64,000 nt of DNA from NCBI GenBank assembly GCA_030272585.1, contig BSYQ01000011.1, forward strand, positions 2,480,001 to 2,544,000, read 5' to 3'. Made by a program: the position numbers and the translations under genes. Source of the DNA: Bryopsis sp. KO-2023 (lineage: Eukaryota > Chlorophyta > Ulvophyceae > Bryopsidales > Bryopsidaceae). Positions 1-10,729 of this stretch are shown piece by piece. The notes below the pieces were generated by a model. That model did no database searches and was not told the DNA's origin. It was given only the letters and a program-made list of their open reading frames with translations. How positions within the stretch are numbered: position 1 is the first letter of the stretch; every line of letters starts with the position of its first letter.

Positions 1-156
1 CTGCTCATCTCTTTCTTGGATTCTTTCCAATCTGGTTCCTTCCTTCAGGTACTCCTCCAACATTTTGTTGATCCTTTCCGACACTCCCTCGATAGCTCCA
101 GCATTCTTTTTAATCTCCTCCAACAGTGCTTTGACTCCTCCACCAAACTCAACCAT
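1..156 (-). other. Element A 3' open frame (coiled coil), cut by window edge
   Basis: A minus-strand frame starts at 156, about 95 bases beyond the pol stop, and stays open for 52 codons to base 1. The peptide is Glu/Lys-rich with heptad-like spacing (LLEEIKKNAG, INKMLEEYLKEG), so a coiled coil is likely. It may be an extra 3' gene of element A or the start of another element; the window ends before this can be decided. Confidence 0.4.
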
Positions 157-250
157 GTTGTCTACTTTCTTTTTCTTTTTCGAACTCCAAACTGTCTCTC
201 GCACACACTCGCACTCGCACACACTCAACCCGAACTCAGGAAAACAGGAG

Positions 251-3200
251 CTAGTCCATGGAAGATTTTTGACGTAAATACTCCTGCAGCACTTGCTGCG
301 CATTACCCAAGTGATGTGACGGGAGCCACTGGTCCTCTTCCGATCCGTATCCTTCCCAGGAAACCAAGTACTCTGTCACATTCTTCTTTTTCCGCCGTTT
401 GGTTCGATGTGTCTTGATCTTTTCGACGATATATTCCTCGACTCCTTCCAACACCACTGGATCTGGAGGTGGAGAAATAGCCCTGGCTGGAAACTCTTCT
501 GATCCATCTTCAAATGCTTTTAGCTTGGAAACATGAAAAACATCATGTATTTTCCAGTGATTAGGAAGTTCCAACCTGTAAGTTACTGATGTCACAATAT
601 CAATAATTCTAAAAGGTCCACAAAACTTAGATACCAACTTCCGGCCCATCATTGGCGGTAAAGGTAAATCAGATGTCGACAAAAAGACATACTGATTTAA
701 TGCAAAACTTGCATCCCTCCGCCCTCGGTTTGCGACAGCCCTCTGTCGCTGTTGGCTTTTCAAAATCGCTTTCCGAGCCAGCTGTAAACTTTTAGCCCAA
801 ACTGTCCACCATTCATCTGAAACTGGACCTGAGTCTAACAAATCCTGAGGAGATCTGGGATGTTGCCCATAAACCAAATAAAAAGGTGTAAACCCTGTTG
901 ATGAGTGAACGGATGAGTTATAAGCAAACTCAGCCGCCACTAATTTAGTGTCCCAATCACCCCCTATGGTCGAAATATAAATTCGCAACATGTCTCCGAC
1001 TACTCGATTTGCCCTTTCAGTCATTCCATCAGTTTCAGGATGATATCCCGATGACATGGCTAAACGAGTTCCCGCTAATTCCCACAGTTTTCGCCAAAAC
1101 TGGCCTGTAAAACGAGTATCTCGATCGGAAATAATAGCCTCTGGCAACCCATGATGTCTGAAAATTGTATCAAAGAAAATTTCAGCTACCCCACTAGCTG
1201 TAACTGCAGTAGTGGTGGCTACCAAGTGGATCATTCGACTACAACGGTCGACCATAACCACTAAATAATCATGACCCTTTTGTGTCATAGGTAAAGGTCC
1301 CACAAAATCTAAACAAACTTCTTTCCAGCGTTCGTCTGGAACTGGAATTGGCTGATATAACCCCAATGGTTTTTGAGTGCTAGACTTGTTTTTCTGACAA
1401 CCAACACAAGTTCTAACATATCGTTCGACATCCTCAGTGCATCTAGGCCAATAATATCTTTTTCGAACATTTGCGACAGTCTTGTGCCGCCCAAAATGTC
1501 CAGCCTGATCGTGACATTCAGCCAACACTGTTTGTCTAATTTCTTTGTCCTTTGGAATATACCAAAACCATTTGTCTTTCAGACTATACCATAATTTTGT
1601 GCCATCCCACCTATAACGCGGATCTTTTTCACCAGCTTCCCAATTAGCAATGACTTCTTTGCAATATTCATCCTCTTGATATGCAAGTCTAACCTGTTCT
1701 TGAAAAACTACGCCTGCTCGGACTTTTGCCACAGCGTTTAATTCCATTTCCGACCTTCGACTTAATGCATCTGCAACTGTATTTTCTTTCCCAGGTTTGT
1801 ATTTAATCTCAAAATCAAACTCCTGTAAAGTTTCCATCCACCTAGCCTGTCTACTGGATAATTTAGGCTGCGTCTGAATATATTTCAGCGGAGCGTGGTC
1901 CGTGTGAACCACAAATTTCCTCGCCCCCAAATAATGTCGCCAAGTTTTCAAACAATAGACTATCGCATACAGTTCTTTTTCGTGTGTCGGATAATTCCTT
2001 TCAGCTGAATTTAATTTCCGACTTTCAAACGCGGCTGGTTGTTGCCCCTGACCTTGATCTTGCGTCAAAACTCCTCCAATAGCAAAATCCGATGCGTCTG
2101 TAGTTACTTCAAAACTCAACTCCGGATCTGGAATTATTAACACAGGTGCCTCTTGCATGCTCTTCTTTAGCGTCTGAAACGCTTTCTCCTGACTTTCAGT
2201 CCACTGCCATTTAACTTCCTTCCTTGTTAGTTCATGTAACGGCGTTGCAATCCCAGAGTATCCCTTAATAAATTTCCGATAATAATTCGCTAAACCCAAA
2301 AACGACCTAATATCCCGAACTGTCTGAGGTTGTGCCCACTCCTGAATGGCTAAAACTTTCTTAGGTACCACGGAGAGTCCCTCTCTTCCGACTATGTGTC
2401 CCAAAAATTCGACTTCTGTCATCCCCAAATCACATTTGTCCGGTGAAACGTAAAGTTTGTGTTTTTCGAGTAGCTGAAACACTTGTCTAAGATGTTCCTT
2501 ATGCTCTTCCCAGTTCCGACTGTAAACTAAGATATCATCGAGATAAACTATAACAAACTTATCCAGATGTGGTCGAAAAACATCGTTCATCACATTCATA
2601 AAAGTTGCTGGTGCATTTGTCAAACCCATTGGCATAACTGTGTATTCGTAAGATCCATATCTAGTTCGAAAAGCAGTTTTCGCCCAATCCTTTTTCGCCA
2701 TCCTGACTTGATAGTATCCCGAACACAAATCTATTTTCGAGAAGTATTTTGCGCCTTATTCAATGCCCGATAATCTACACACATGCGTAGTTTCCCGTTC
2801 TTCTTCGGTACAAAAATTACCGGTGCTCCCCAAGGTGATCTACTCGGTCGAATAAACCCTTTTTCCGACATGGCTGCAATCTGAGTTTTCAGTTCTGCCA
2901 TTTCCTTGATGCCTAGTCGATAAGGTGCTTTACTTTGTGGAACCGTGCCTGGTTCCAACTGGATCGTGTGTTCGATACCTCTGGAAGGGGGTATCTCACT
3001 GGGTAATTCTTCCACAAAAGTGTTAGGAAATTCCTGTCTGATTTCTGCTGCAAGTTCAGCTTGTCTGGAAACATTTTGTTCAGAGTCAGTTCTGTTCAAA
3101 CATGTTTCAAACACCATCAGCACATACTGTTCCTCTTCCTCCTCTCCGGGGTTTACCGGAGGAATCAAATGTTCTTTCAGCCCGTCTGAAACCACTACCT

Positions 3201-3499
3201 CATTTGTTCGAAAATCAACCCGGGGATTATGCTTAGCCAGCCAAGTTTTTCCCAATATAGCATCATACTTAGCAAGAGACATTTCATGAAAAATCTCCCT
3301 ACTAGCAAAATCTCCAAATCTGAGAGTAGCCCTGATCTTCCCTTTAGATTCTAAGGTACTTCCCCCAGCCAGGCTAACTTTTTCTTCTTGTTCTTCTAAT
3401 TCCAGCTTATTTTTCTCGCAAAATTTCCGAGCTAAAAAGCAATCAGTTGCTCCACAGTCTATTAATATCTCAGCTGCAAAACCTGAGATTTCCCCTTTC
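251..3499 (-). pseudogene. Element A pol region: protease, RT, RNase H, integrase, chromodomain
   Basis: Read on the minus strand. The Asp protease region lies nearest element B. RT follows, with the catalytic YLDD motif in FVIVYLDDILVYSRN. RNase H begins at TTDASDFAIGG. Integrase has its zinc-binding HHCC region (H..H..C..C near CVGCQKNK) and a DDE core (CLDFVGPLP, SDRDTRF, TDGMTERANR). A C-terminal chromodomain ends at LVSWEGYGSEEDQWLP. The chromodomain is typical of chromoviruses, where it steers insertion to chromatin. The copy is a fossil with a small number of breaks. Confidence 0.9.
3495..3499 (+). repeat. Target-site duplication of element B (mate 12809-12813)
   Basis: CTTTC directly precedes the 5' LTR and directly follows the 3' LTR. 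Five bases is the usual length for Ty3/gypsy integrase. Confidence 0.9.
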
Positions 3500-3726
3500 T
3501 GTAGCGCATGTGTGGTACAGACAGCTGCATGTCTGACTTGGTAGTACGGGATAGTACAGGGGTCACCTCAGAGTACGATTGTACTACAGAGGTTACAAGG
3601 AGGGCTCTGTGCTAGGTTCGAACGTTCATTATTCTGTAAGTTATTTTTCCCTTCAAGTGTGCTCGTGTGTGTCTATCGCCCCACCCTCAGTTCGTTACAC
3701 AGCTCATAACCCACGGAGCTGTAACA
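3500..3726 (+). repeat. 5' LTR of element B
   Basis: 227-bp direct repeat of 12582-12808, bounded by TGTAGC and GTAACA. It contains no coding frame. As in the family, it should carry the promoter and the polyadenylation signals. Confidence 0.97.
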
Positions 3727-3741
3727 TTGGTTTCGGAGCCA
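3727..3741 (+). promoter_or_regulatory. Primer-binding-site-like segment of element B
   Basis: TTGGTTTCGGAGCCAGG lies at the end of the 5' LTR. The part TGGTTTCGGAGCC resembles the TGGTATCAGAGCC primer site that pairs with initiator-Met tRNA in many plant retroelements. The exact tRNA is not proven. Confidence 0.5.
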
Positions 3742-3975
3742 GGTTAAGAGCCTAGGCGAAATAGAGAGCGAAGGTCGACCTGAGAGGCGAATTCGCGCGC
3801 ACCCAACCCTAACACGGTCCAAGAACTACAACCTACAACGCCTGGAAGCTATACTACGAAGTGCTACTACGTTTGGAGGTCCTACTATCCCAAGGCGGAC
3901 TCCAGGGGCCGACTGTTGTGGAAATAGTCGTCCAGAGCGTGATTAAGTACTACTTCCAGGGCCTACAAAGTTTAG

Positions 3976-4110
3976 TTGGACTTAAGGCCGACTAAAGTAG
4001 GTGGACGGCCGACTAAAGTAGTTGGAAGGCCGACAAAAGTAGTGGGAAGGCCGACAAAAGTTGGTGGAAGGCCGACAAAGGATTGGGTAGCGGACAAAAG
4101 TGTTGGAGCA
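3976..4110 (+). repeat. Tandem ~21-bp repeats in the leader of element B
   Basis: Five to six imperfect copies of a unit close to GGCCGACAAAAGTAGTGGAA lie between the primer site and the gag start at 4332. The short string GCGGACAA recurs elsewhere in the element as well. Its role is unknown; leader repeats can be packaging or structural RNA elements. Confidence 0.75.
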
Positions 4111-4331
4111 ACACTGAAGAATCAGCAGTGTGCCCAGCGGACTGTGAATAGGCGGACTATCACGTGACCACACATAGCGGAAAACTAACTATTCGTTGAC
4201 AAGGCGGATTGGTCGACACAAGTGTGGGAAGAACGGACTTCAACACTGTGTAGGAAATTGCTAGTCGCCAACTTCTGGTGTGAGAAAGGTTCGGCCTGTA
4301 AACATCCCTGCGAAGTTTTGGCGGACTAACA

Positions 4332-6230
4332 ATGTCACGGGAAAGCGTAGCACAATCGCCACATCGCCATGATGATGGTGGTGATGGGGAGCCGATGGAA
4401 GCCGACGTTGTCGGACATGTGTCCGTCAGAGGAGGAACTACACCGCGAGTTGTATCTCCGGGAACAGTTCCCGCTAGCTCTAGCGGAGTTTATGCCCGCT
4501 ATGCCGACCACATGCGGTTGCATACGCGGCACCGAGAGCTACAGCGGGCTATTGATTCGCGGATAGCACATGTGGATCAACAGCTTGAAAATATCCACGG
4601 ATTAATCGAGCAGACCCGCAATGACGGACAAGGCAATGTGCGACGTTTAACCGAGGCAACCCGGCGTTTGGATGGTTTGTATGCAGCACTCGACCGACAA
4701 GTTCAAGAGGTTCGTGAAACTCTCACTCCACTTCGAGCGGAAGTGGCGACATACTCAAATGAACTGCGGACGTTACGAGAGAGCAACAATCAGGCTAACC
4801 AGCGCATTGATCAATTGACTGCCCAAGTGGGAGAACTCCGACAAGCATTGCAGCATGCAGCGGAGAGTCGACGAAGGGATCGCACCGCAAATCAGCAATT
4901 CCGCGAGACCGCAAACGGACAAATGCAACAGCTATTGCGCCGTTTGGCGGCGGTGGAGCAGCGGGTGGAACAAATTCCTACAGACGCACCACCAGCGGTA
5001 AACCCAGCTGAAATTGCACGTATGGGAAATGCGGTCCGAGAAATTGGAGAACGTGTAACCCAAGTAACAAACACCTTGGCGGACACGCAAAGAACGCAGA
5101 GAAATGCGTTCGACGCGCGACTGGATGATCTGAGAAGGTCCGCGCGCGGAAGAACGGATGTAGTGGAACAGCAGTTAAATGCACGAGTGGATGAGGTGGT
5201 GGCAAAATTGGAGGAACTCGGCGGCGATGAAGTGGAAGAAGAAGTGGAAGGCGGACAAGCCATTCCGAACTTCTTTGACCCTGACCAACAAGGTCAGCCG
5301 CAAGTTGTTCCCCAACAACCACCTCAGGTGGTGGCACCAGTGGTAGCGGCAGCGGCACGGCCGTTTGCGGTCGCCCCACTAAGGTTGCCCGCACCAGAAC
5401 GGTTCTATCCAGAAAATAAGAACCGGGAGTTACCCTCGGAATGGATAGAGGGACTCACCACTCACTTTGATGCATTGAACGTCCACGATCCGGAGCGTGT
5501 CCCAATAGCATTGACCCTACTCGGAGGCGCAGCGGCGGCTTGGGTAACTTCAACGCCCATGCAAAGAAGATATTTATCGGCGCTGTCGTGGGACGAATTT
5601 GTGGAACAATTCGTTTCGCGTTTTGAGCCTATTAACCGGGAGCGGCACAATCGGGACGAGCTCGGACGTCTAAAGCTTGCTGGCAGCATGAACATTGTGG
5701 ACTACTGTCAGAAATTCCGACTATACCGTTCGCGGTGTCGGGAGTTGAGCGACCAGGAGGCCTACAGAATATTTGAAGCCTCGTTGCCAACTCAATTGCA
5801 GTATGATCTTCGATTGCGGGCAGAGCTAGACGGAGATTACGAGGGCGCCCTCCAAATGATTCAGAACATTGGGGGAACGCTGTCCCAGATGACGGGCCGT
5901 TATAACCCGTTCCAGCAACAAACCCAAAGGGGCGGACGACGAGGCGGACAAAGAGGAGGTCGTTCCGGAAGAGGTGGCAGACAAACACAATCCGCGCCGC
6001 AAGGGTCAACAACCGGCGGCGGAAGCGGATATGGATACACCTCAGTTGCTGGAGGTACTGGCGCTGGATCACAAGCAAGTGTTCAGGGCGGAAGAGGTCA
6101 GTCAAGAGGGAACCGAAGAGGAGGAGGCCGACAAAGCCAACAGGGAACACAAATGTCCCTTGGCACCTGTACCGTTTGCAATAAGACTGGTCATACAGCG
6201 GCCAATTGCAGACAGAAACAGGGAAACTAG
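4332..6230 (+). CDS. Element B gag (632 aa)
   Basis: Long Gag. Residues about 50-310 are mostly coiled coil (Gln/Arg/Leu-rich heptads). A retrotransposon Gag core follows at about 345-515, containing LTLLGGAAAAWV and WDEFVEQFVSRFEP. A Gly/Arg/Gln-rich RGG-like stretch comes next, and a CCHC zinc knuckle sits near the end (CTVCNKTGHTAANC). The pol frame begins inside the last 25 bases in the minus-one frame relative to gag. That arrangement fits the programmed frameshifting known in this family. The frame appears whole. Confidence 0.9.
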   Translation: MSRESVAQSPHRHDDGGDGEPMEADVVGHVSVRGGTTPRVVSPGTVPASSSGVYARYADHMRLHTRHRELQRAIDSRIAHVDQQLENIHGLIEQTRNDGQGNVRRLTEATRRLDGLYAALDRQVQEVRETLTPLRAEVATYSNELRTLRESNNQANQRIDQLTAQVGELRQALQHAAESRRRDRTANQQFRETANGQMQQLLRRLAAVEQRVEQIPTDAPPAVNPAEIARMGNAVREIGERVTQVTNTLADTQRTQRNAFDARLDDLRRSARGRTDVVEQQLNARVDEVVAKLEELGGDEVEEEVEGGQAIPNFFDPDQQGQPQVVPQQPPQVVAPVVAAAARPFAVAPLRLPAPERFYPENKNRELPSEWIEGLTTHFDALNVHDPERVPIALTLLGGAAAAWVTSTPMQRRYLSALSWDEFVEQFVSRFEPINRERHNRDELGRLKLAGSMNIVDYCQKFRLYRSRCRELSDQEAYRIFEASLPTQLQYDLRLRAELDGDYEGALQMIQNIGGTLSQMTGRYNPFQQQTQRGGRRGGQRGGRSGRGGRQTQSAPQGSTTGGGSGYGYTSVAGGTGAGSQASVQGGRGQSRGNRRGGGRQSQQGTQMSLGTCTVCNKTGHTAANCRQKQGN

Positions 6231-9200
6231 CCTCCTCCGATCGGGCTGCCGGAGAGGTAAAACGACCTGGCAGGCGGAAAAATCGCCGACTGAAGCAAGC
6301 CCACAAGAGGGGATCGGCGGCGAGACTGAACCATGCAGTACCACAAGGGGATAAAAGGAAGAAGCGGGTTAGAAGGGGTGTCCGGGGTGGACAAGGAAGA
6401 AAACGTGCAAGTGTGATAAACAAGTTATTAGCGGCTATGGAAGGATTCTCTAGAGGACGTCAAGCGGATTGTTCCAACGTGCATGATACCCCGGGGGTAT
6501 CGCTCAGTAGGCACATTGGCAACCTGAACATGACCGAATCTGGATGTTTTGGCGGAAACCGGCAGGACCAAAGTCCGGTAAGGGGAGGTGGACAACATCC
6601 TACAGTTTGGCAAGAGTGGAGAGGGAAGACGCAAGCCCCCACGAGAGAGAGCGCGAACCCTCCGGCCAACAAAGCAAACCGCTCTGGAATTAAACCTTGG
6701 CGGCGGAGTTTGGCTATTGAGAGCCGAAGTTGTGACACAAAACAACCACTGCGGATGTCATCAAGTAGCACTGGCTGCCAGACACTTCCTCTGGAACAGT
6801 CGGCGCTCTCCGCAGTAGCCCGTCCTACAGGCCAAGTTCGTTCCACCAAACAAACTTCTAGTACTTCTGAACCTGGAAGGAGGACATTGGTTACCTCTAT
6901 TAGCGAAGCTGACGCTATTGGTACCTTGTTCCGGGTCGAAGTAAAAATCGCCAATCACCCGGTGACGGCGCTTATCGACAGTGGCGCATCGGGCGATTTC
7001 ATTGCGGAAGATGTGGTCAAGTTGTTGGACCGCAAGTTGGAGAAGGTGGAATCCCCCACCGAAGTCTCACTAGCGGATGGAACAAAAGTGGAGGTTAAGC
7101 ATCAAGTCCGAACAGTAGTGCGGATTGGCCCCACAACGTCCACCACAACTTTGTACGTGTTACCGAAGACAAGTCATTCAATCATCTTGGGGAAACCATG
7201 GCTAGCAAGAGTCAACCCACAGATAGATTGGAGGGAACACGAAATGCACATCTCTCGGCGGAACCAACCAGATGCTCTTGTAAAGGGTATCCCGCCAGGA
7301 GTGGTGCCGACTATATCTGAGGAGAAACCGTTAAAAGGAGAGTTCATGACCGCTAAAGCAGCAGCTAAAGCGCTCAGACAAAGGAGAAAGCGTTCGTGTC
7401 TTGTTCTCGTGAGACAAGCGCGAAGGAATCCGACAGAAACAGATGGGAAGAGGAAGTTGGAGTTACTGTTAATACATCCTACAACGGGCAAAGTATCAGC
7501 ATTTCCAGAGGCCGACAAACCTTTGGAGGAACCAACCGAACTACCGAAGGAAGTGGATCCACGGTTTGGGGACGCTCTCAAGAAGATACCTGAGAAGGTT
7601 ATCAGAGACGCGTTTAAGAGGAATGCTGACATGTTTCCGGCAGATTTACCTGGAATAGCGCCTTTGCGGCCCAAATACGATATGAGGATCGATTTGGAAC
7701 CAGGGACAAAGCCTGCTTGGCGGCCGTTGTACAAGTACAGTCCCGCAGAGTTGGACGAGATGAAGACCCAAATCGATTTCCTACTCGAGAAGGGGTTTAT
7801 CCGGCCATCGCATTCCCCATACGGAGCACCGATATTGTTCGTGCCCAAGAAGGAGGGAACAATGCGAATGTGCATTGATTACCGCGTTTTGAACCGCCAC
7901 ACGGTCAAAACCAGGTATCCTCTGCCGCGGACGGAGGAATTGTTCGACCGACTTGGGGGAAGTCGTTACTTCACCAAGATCGACTTGCGAACAGGATATT
8001 GGCAGCAGCGTCTAGACCCGGCGGACGTGCACAAGAGCGCGTTCAGAAGCAGATACGGCCACTATGAGTTTTTAGTGGTACCGTTCGGGCTAACGGGAGC
8101 CCCAGGATACTTCATGTCGATGCTCAACGACATCCTGCGGGAGCACCTGGACGACTTCGTCGTTGTTTTCCTCGATGACATCTTGGTATTTTCGCGGACA
8201 GCTAAAGACCATGCCCGTCATGTGGAGGCGGTTCTGGCGAAACTTCGGGAGCAGAAGCTATACTGCAAACTGCCGAAGTGCGAGCTGGCGCGGACAGGAG
8301 TAGAATATCTCGGACATTGGATATCAGCGGCCGGCGTTATGCCTATGGACGACAAGGTAGCGAAGCTTAAGAAGTGGCCACGTCCTACAAACATCACTGA
8401 AGTACGTTCCTTCTTAGGAATGGCGAGCTATTACCGCAAGTTTATCTTCCGGTTTAGTGAAATAGCCGCCCCACTTCATGAATTGACCAAGGCAAACGTG
8501 GTATTCCGCTGGACTGAGGCGTGCCAGAAGGCATTCAAGACATTGCGGACATGTCTCAGTGAGAGTCCGGTCCTACTATTTCCTGACTTACGGAAACCGT
8601 TCACGGTTTTCACGGATTCCAGCAACCATGCTGTAGGAGGTGTGTTATGCCAAGAGGGAGCTGGCGGACAACTGCAACCAATCGCATATGAGAGTCACAA
8701 ACTCATACCCGCTGAGCGGAACTACCCTGTACACGAACAGGAGTTGTTGGCGGTGGTGCATTGTCTCCGCACCTGGCGACACTACCTTGAGGGACGGAAA
8801 TTTGAGCTCCGGACGGATAATGCGAGCCTTTTGTATCTCCGGACACAACCCACGTTAACACGGCGACAAGCACGTTGGGTGGAGCTACTAAGTGCCTTTG
8901 ATTTTGACATTGTGCATATTAAAGGGACCGCCAACATTGTGGCGGACGCATTATCCCGAAGACCTTTACGTGCGGACACGGAAGTGCCTTGCGGCGGCGG
9001 ACAAAAACACCCCCCAGGACGACAAAAGCCTGGGGTGGGATCCCGCAAGACAGATGAAGACTTAAGCGGACAGGCCACTAGACCTGACCGCCCGGGGAAA
9101 GGACAATTGGGGGACTGGGCATCGGACCAGTCGGAGGTAGCTTTTGATGAGCCCCCATTGAAATTTTGGGATCCGTCAGCTGAAGAAGTGGAAGCACTTG

Positions 9201-9592
9201 CTCGACGTGCCCCGGAGTCCAACACGGACGACAAAATTAGTAGGCTGGACGACAAAGTTAGTCAGACACAGGCCGACAAAGTTGATCCGTTGAGGGAGGA
9301 GTCTGGCGATAGGGGAAACAAGACTCAACCGCCACTAGAGCTTTCCGCTCTGGTTGACGCGCGCACCGGTCCCACTGATGACCTCATTGATGCCATAAGA
9401 AACGCACAGAGGTTGGATCCATTGGTGGCGGACATTGTATTGCGGTTAGAAGCGCGAGAAGCGGAAGCGGAAGCTATGTACGTGATGGAGGAAGACGGTT
9501 TACTCAAGAGACGACTATCGGATGAAGAGGAGCTACGCTTGGTGGTACCGCGGGGGAACATCCGCAACAAAATACTGCGGCTCTGTCATGAT
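6206..9592 (+). pseudogene. Element B pol, upstream segment: protease, RT, RNase H
   Basis: After a basic linker the protease motif DSGAS appears near residue 255. RT follows, with RMCIDYRVLN, the LTGAPGYF region and catalytic FLDD (VVVFLDDILVFSRT). RNase H begins at FTDSSNHAVGG. The segment then enters the integrase N-terminal zinc region, where the palindromic DNA element is inserted at 9593. Codons such as GCGGAC are frequent, giving the element a base use unlike the AT-rich surroundings. Confidence 0.92.
9585..9592. repeat. 8-bp target duplication of the palindromic element (mate 10722-10729)
   Basis: GTCATGAT stands on both sides of the inverted termini. Host reading resumes at 10730. 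Confidence 0.88.
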
Positions 9593-10092
9593 CATACTAT
9601 GGACGTGATCGGAAATGATCGGCCGTCCATTTTCGATGTCAGGACAGGTCGTTTCACTGATCTGACCTGACACGATCTCGTTCCACATGATTCTAAAAAT
9701 GATCGGTTTTTTTTGTTTTTTTTTTTACCGATCATGATCGATGATCGTGATCGTGATCGGCCGATTAAAACCTGATCGATGATCGTGGTCGGCCGATCAA
9801 AGCCTGATCGTGATCGGGATCGGGCTTCCGATTATCGATCTGATCGGCAGCTCCGATCACGACCACGATCACGATCAAGCGTCGCGACCTGTCGGCACGT
9901 GATCGGTCGATCAAGATCGGTGAAACGCCGATTGATCGGCCGTTGATCCGATCAGCTCCGACCATGATCGGCCATGGATCAATTGATCGGAATTAAATTT
10001 AAGATTCCGATCATGATCGGTCCCATAATCAATTGATCGGTCAATTGATCGGTTTACGAAAATGCCCACAAGTCACCACCCGAAGGTGTTTC

Positions 10093-10172
10093 TGGAGGTG
10101 TAAGGATTCGAACCTAGGACCTCACTGACTGGAATCAAGCAAATCAACGCTTAGACCACTCTGAGCTACGGT
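10093..10172 (-). repeat. tRNA-derived sequence, left arm
   Basis: On the minus strand it has an A-box TAGCTCAGAGTGG (10168-10156) and a B-box GGTTCGAATCC (10114-10104), and ends in CCTCCA. These are internal RNA polymerase III promoter boxes of a tRNA gene. The 5' acceptor side does not pair with the 3' side, so I call it tRNA-derived, like a SINE head, and not a working tRNA gene. Confidence 0.75.
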
Positions 10173-10256
10173 TAAAGTGTGCTCCGTGTCATTATATACC
10201 TGATCAGTCAGTCCGACAAACTGAGGTATATAATAACACGGAGGACCTAGTGATCG

Positions 10257-10332
10257 TGGCACAGAGTGGTCCAAGCGTTGATTTGCTTGATTCCAGTCAG
10301 TGAGGTCCTAGGTTCGAGTCCTTACACCTCCA
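10257..10332 (+). repeat. tRNA-derived sequence, right arm
   Basis: Inverted mate of the block at 10093-10172. The B-box GGTTCGAGTCC (10311-10321) is kept while the A-box is eroded (GGCACAGAGTGG). It ends in CCTCCA at 10332. The better boxes are in the left copy, so any Pol III activity would be expected there. Confidence 0.72.
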
Positions 10333-10729
10333 GAAACACCTTCGGGTGGTGACTTGTGGGCATTTTCGTAAACCGATCAATTGACCGATCAATTGATTAT
10401 GGGACCGATCATGATCGGAATCAATTGATCATGATACCGATCTGATCGGATAATACGATCCCGATCACGATCTCGATCAAGCGTCGGACCCCGTCGGCAC
10501 CTGATCGGCAGTTTTTGATCGGCCGACCACGATCAGACCGATCAAAAACTGCCGATCAGGTGGGGCGACCGATCTAATCGATGATCGGCCGATCCTGATC
10601 GATGATCGGCCCTGGCAGGTCTGATCGGCGACCGATCAGATCGGTGATCGGCCGATCACGATCATGATCGGTCTCCCGGTTGATCGGAGACCGATCTGAT
10701 CGTGATCGGATCCATAGTATGGTCATGAT

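Larger units (their letters stand above)
10005..10420. repeat. ~200-bp inverted repeat (arms 10005-10202 and 10220-10420)
   Basis: The two arms match almost throughout when one is reverse-complemented, with a spacer of about 17 bases. Differences cluster in the inner 40 bases of each arm. Each arm contains a tRNA-derived block, a shared tail (ACACCTTCGGGTGGTGACTT type) and ATTGATCGG repeats. A transcript through it would form a long hairpin. Confidence 0.88.
9593..10721. mobile_element. Palindromic non-autonomous DNA transposon (hAT-like, 1,129 bp) inside element B
   Basis: The ends are inverted repeats CATACTATGGA (9593-9603) and TCCATAGTATG (10711-10721). GTCATGAT is repeated directly outside (9585-9592 and 10722-10729). 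An 8-bp duplication with CA...TG ends fits hAT elements; P and Merlin elements also make 8-9 bp duplications. The interior has no transposase. It is filled with GATCGG/CCGATC motifs and folds around an inverted repeat centred near 10211. The insert lies in the integrase region of element B and is therefore the youngest layer of the nest. Confidence 0.88.

Noticed and set aside
16-417. Plus-strand gene at the left edge
   Set aside because: It is antisense to the element A pol end and the following coiled-coil frame, and has no protein-like composition.
8782-9255. Minus-strand genes within element B
   Set aside because: Shadows of the gag and pol frames; Ser-rich composition with no domain.
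10093-10332. Two functional tRNA genes
   Set aside because: A and B boxes are recognisable, but the 5' acceptor side does not pair with the CCTCCA end, and the right copy has an eroded A box. Better described as tRNA-derived blocks inside a foldback element.
9600-10710. CRISPR-like or satellite array
   Set aside because: GATCGG motifs are irregularly spaced, occur in both orientations and have no constant spacer length.
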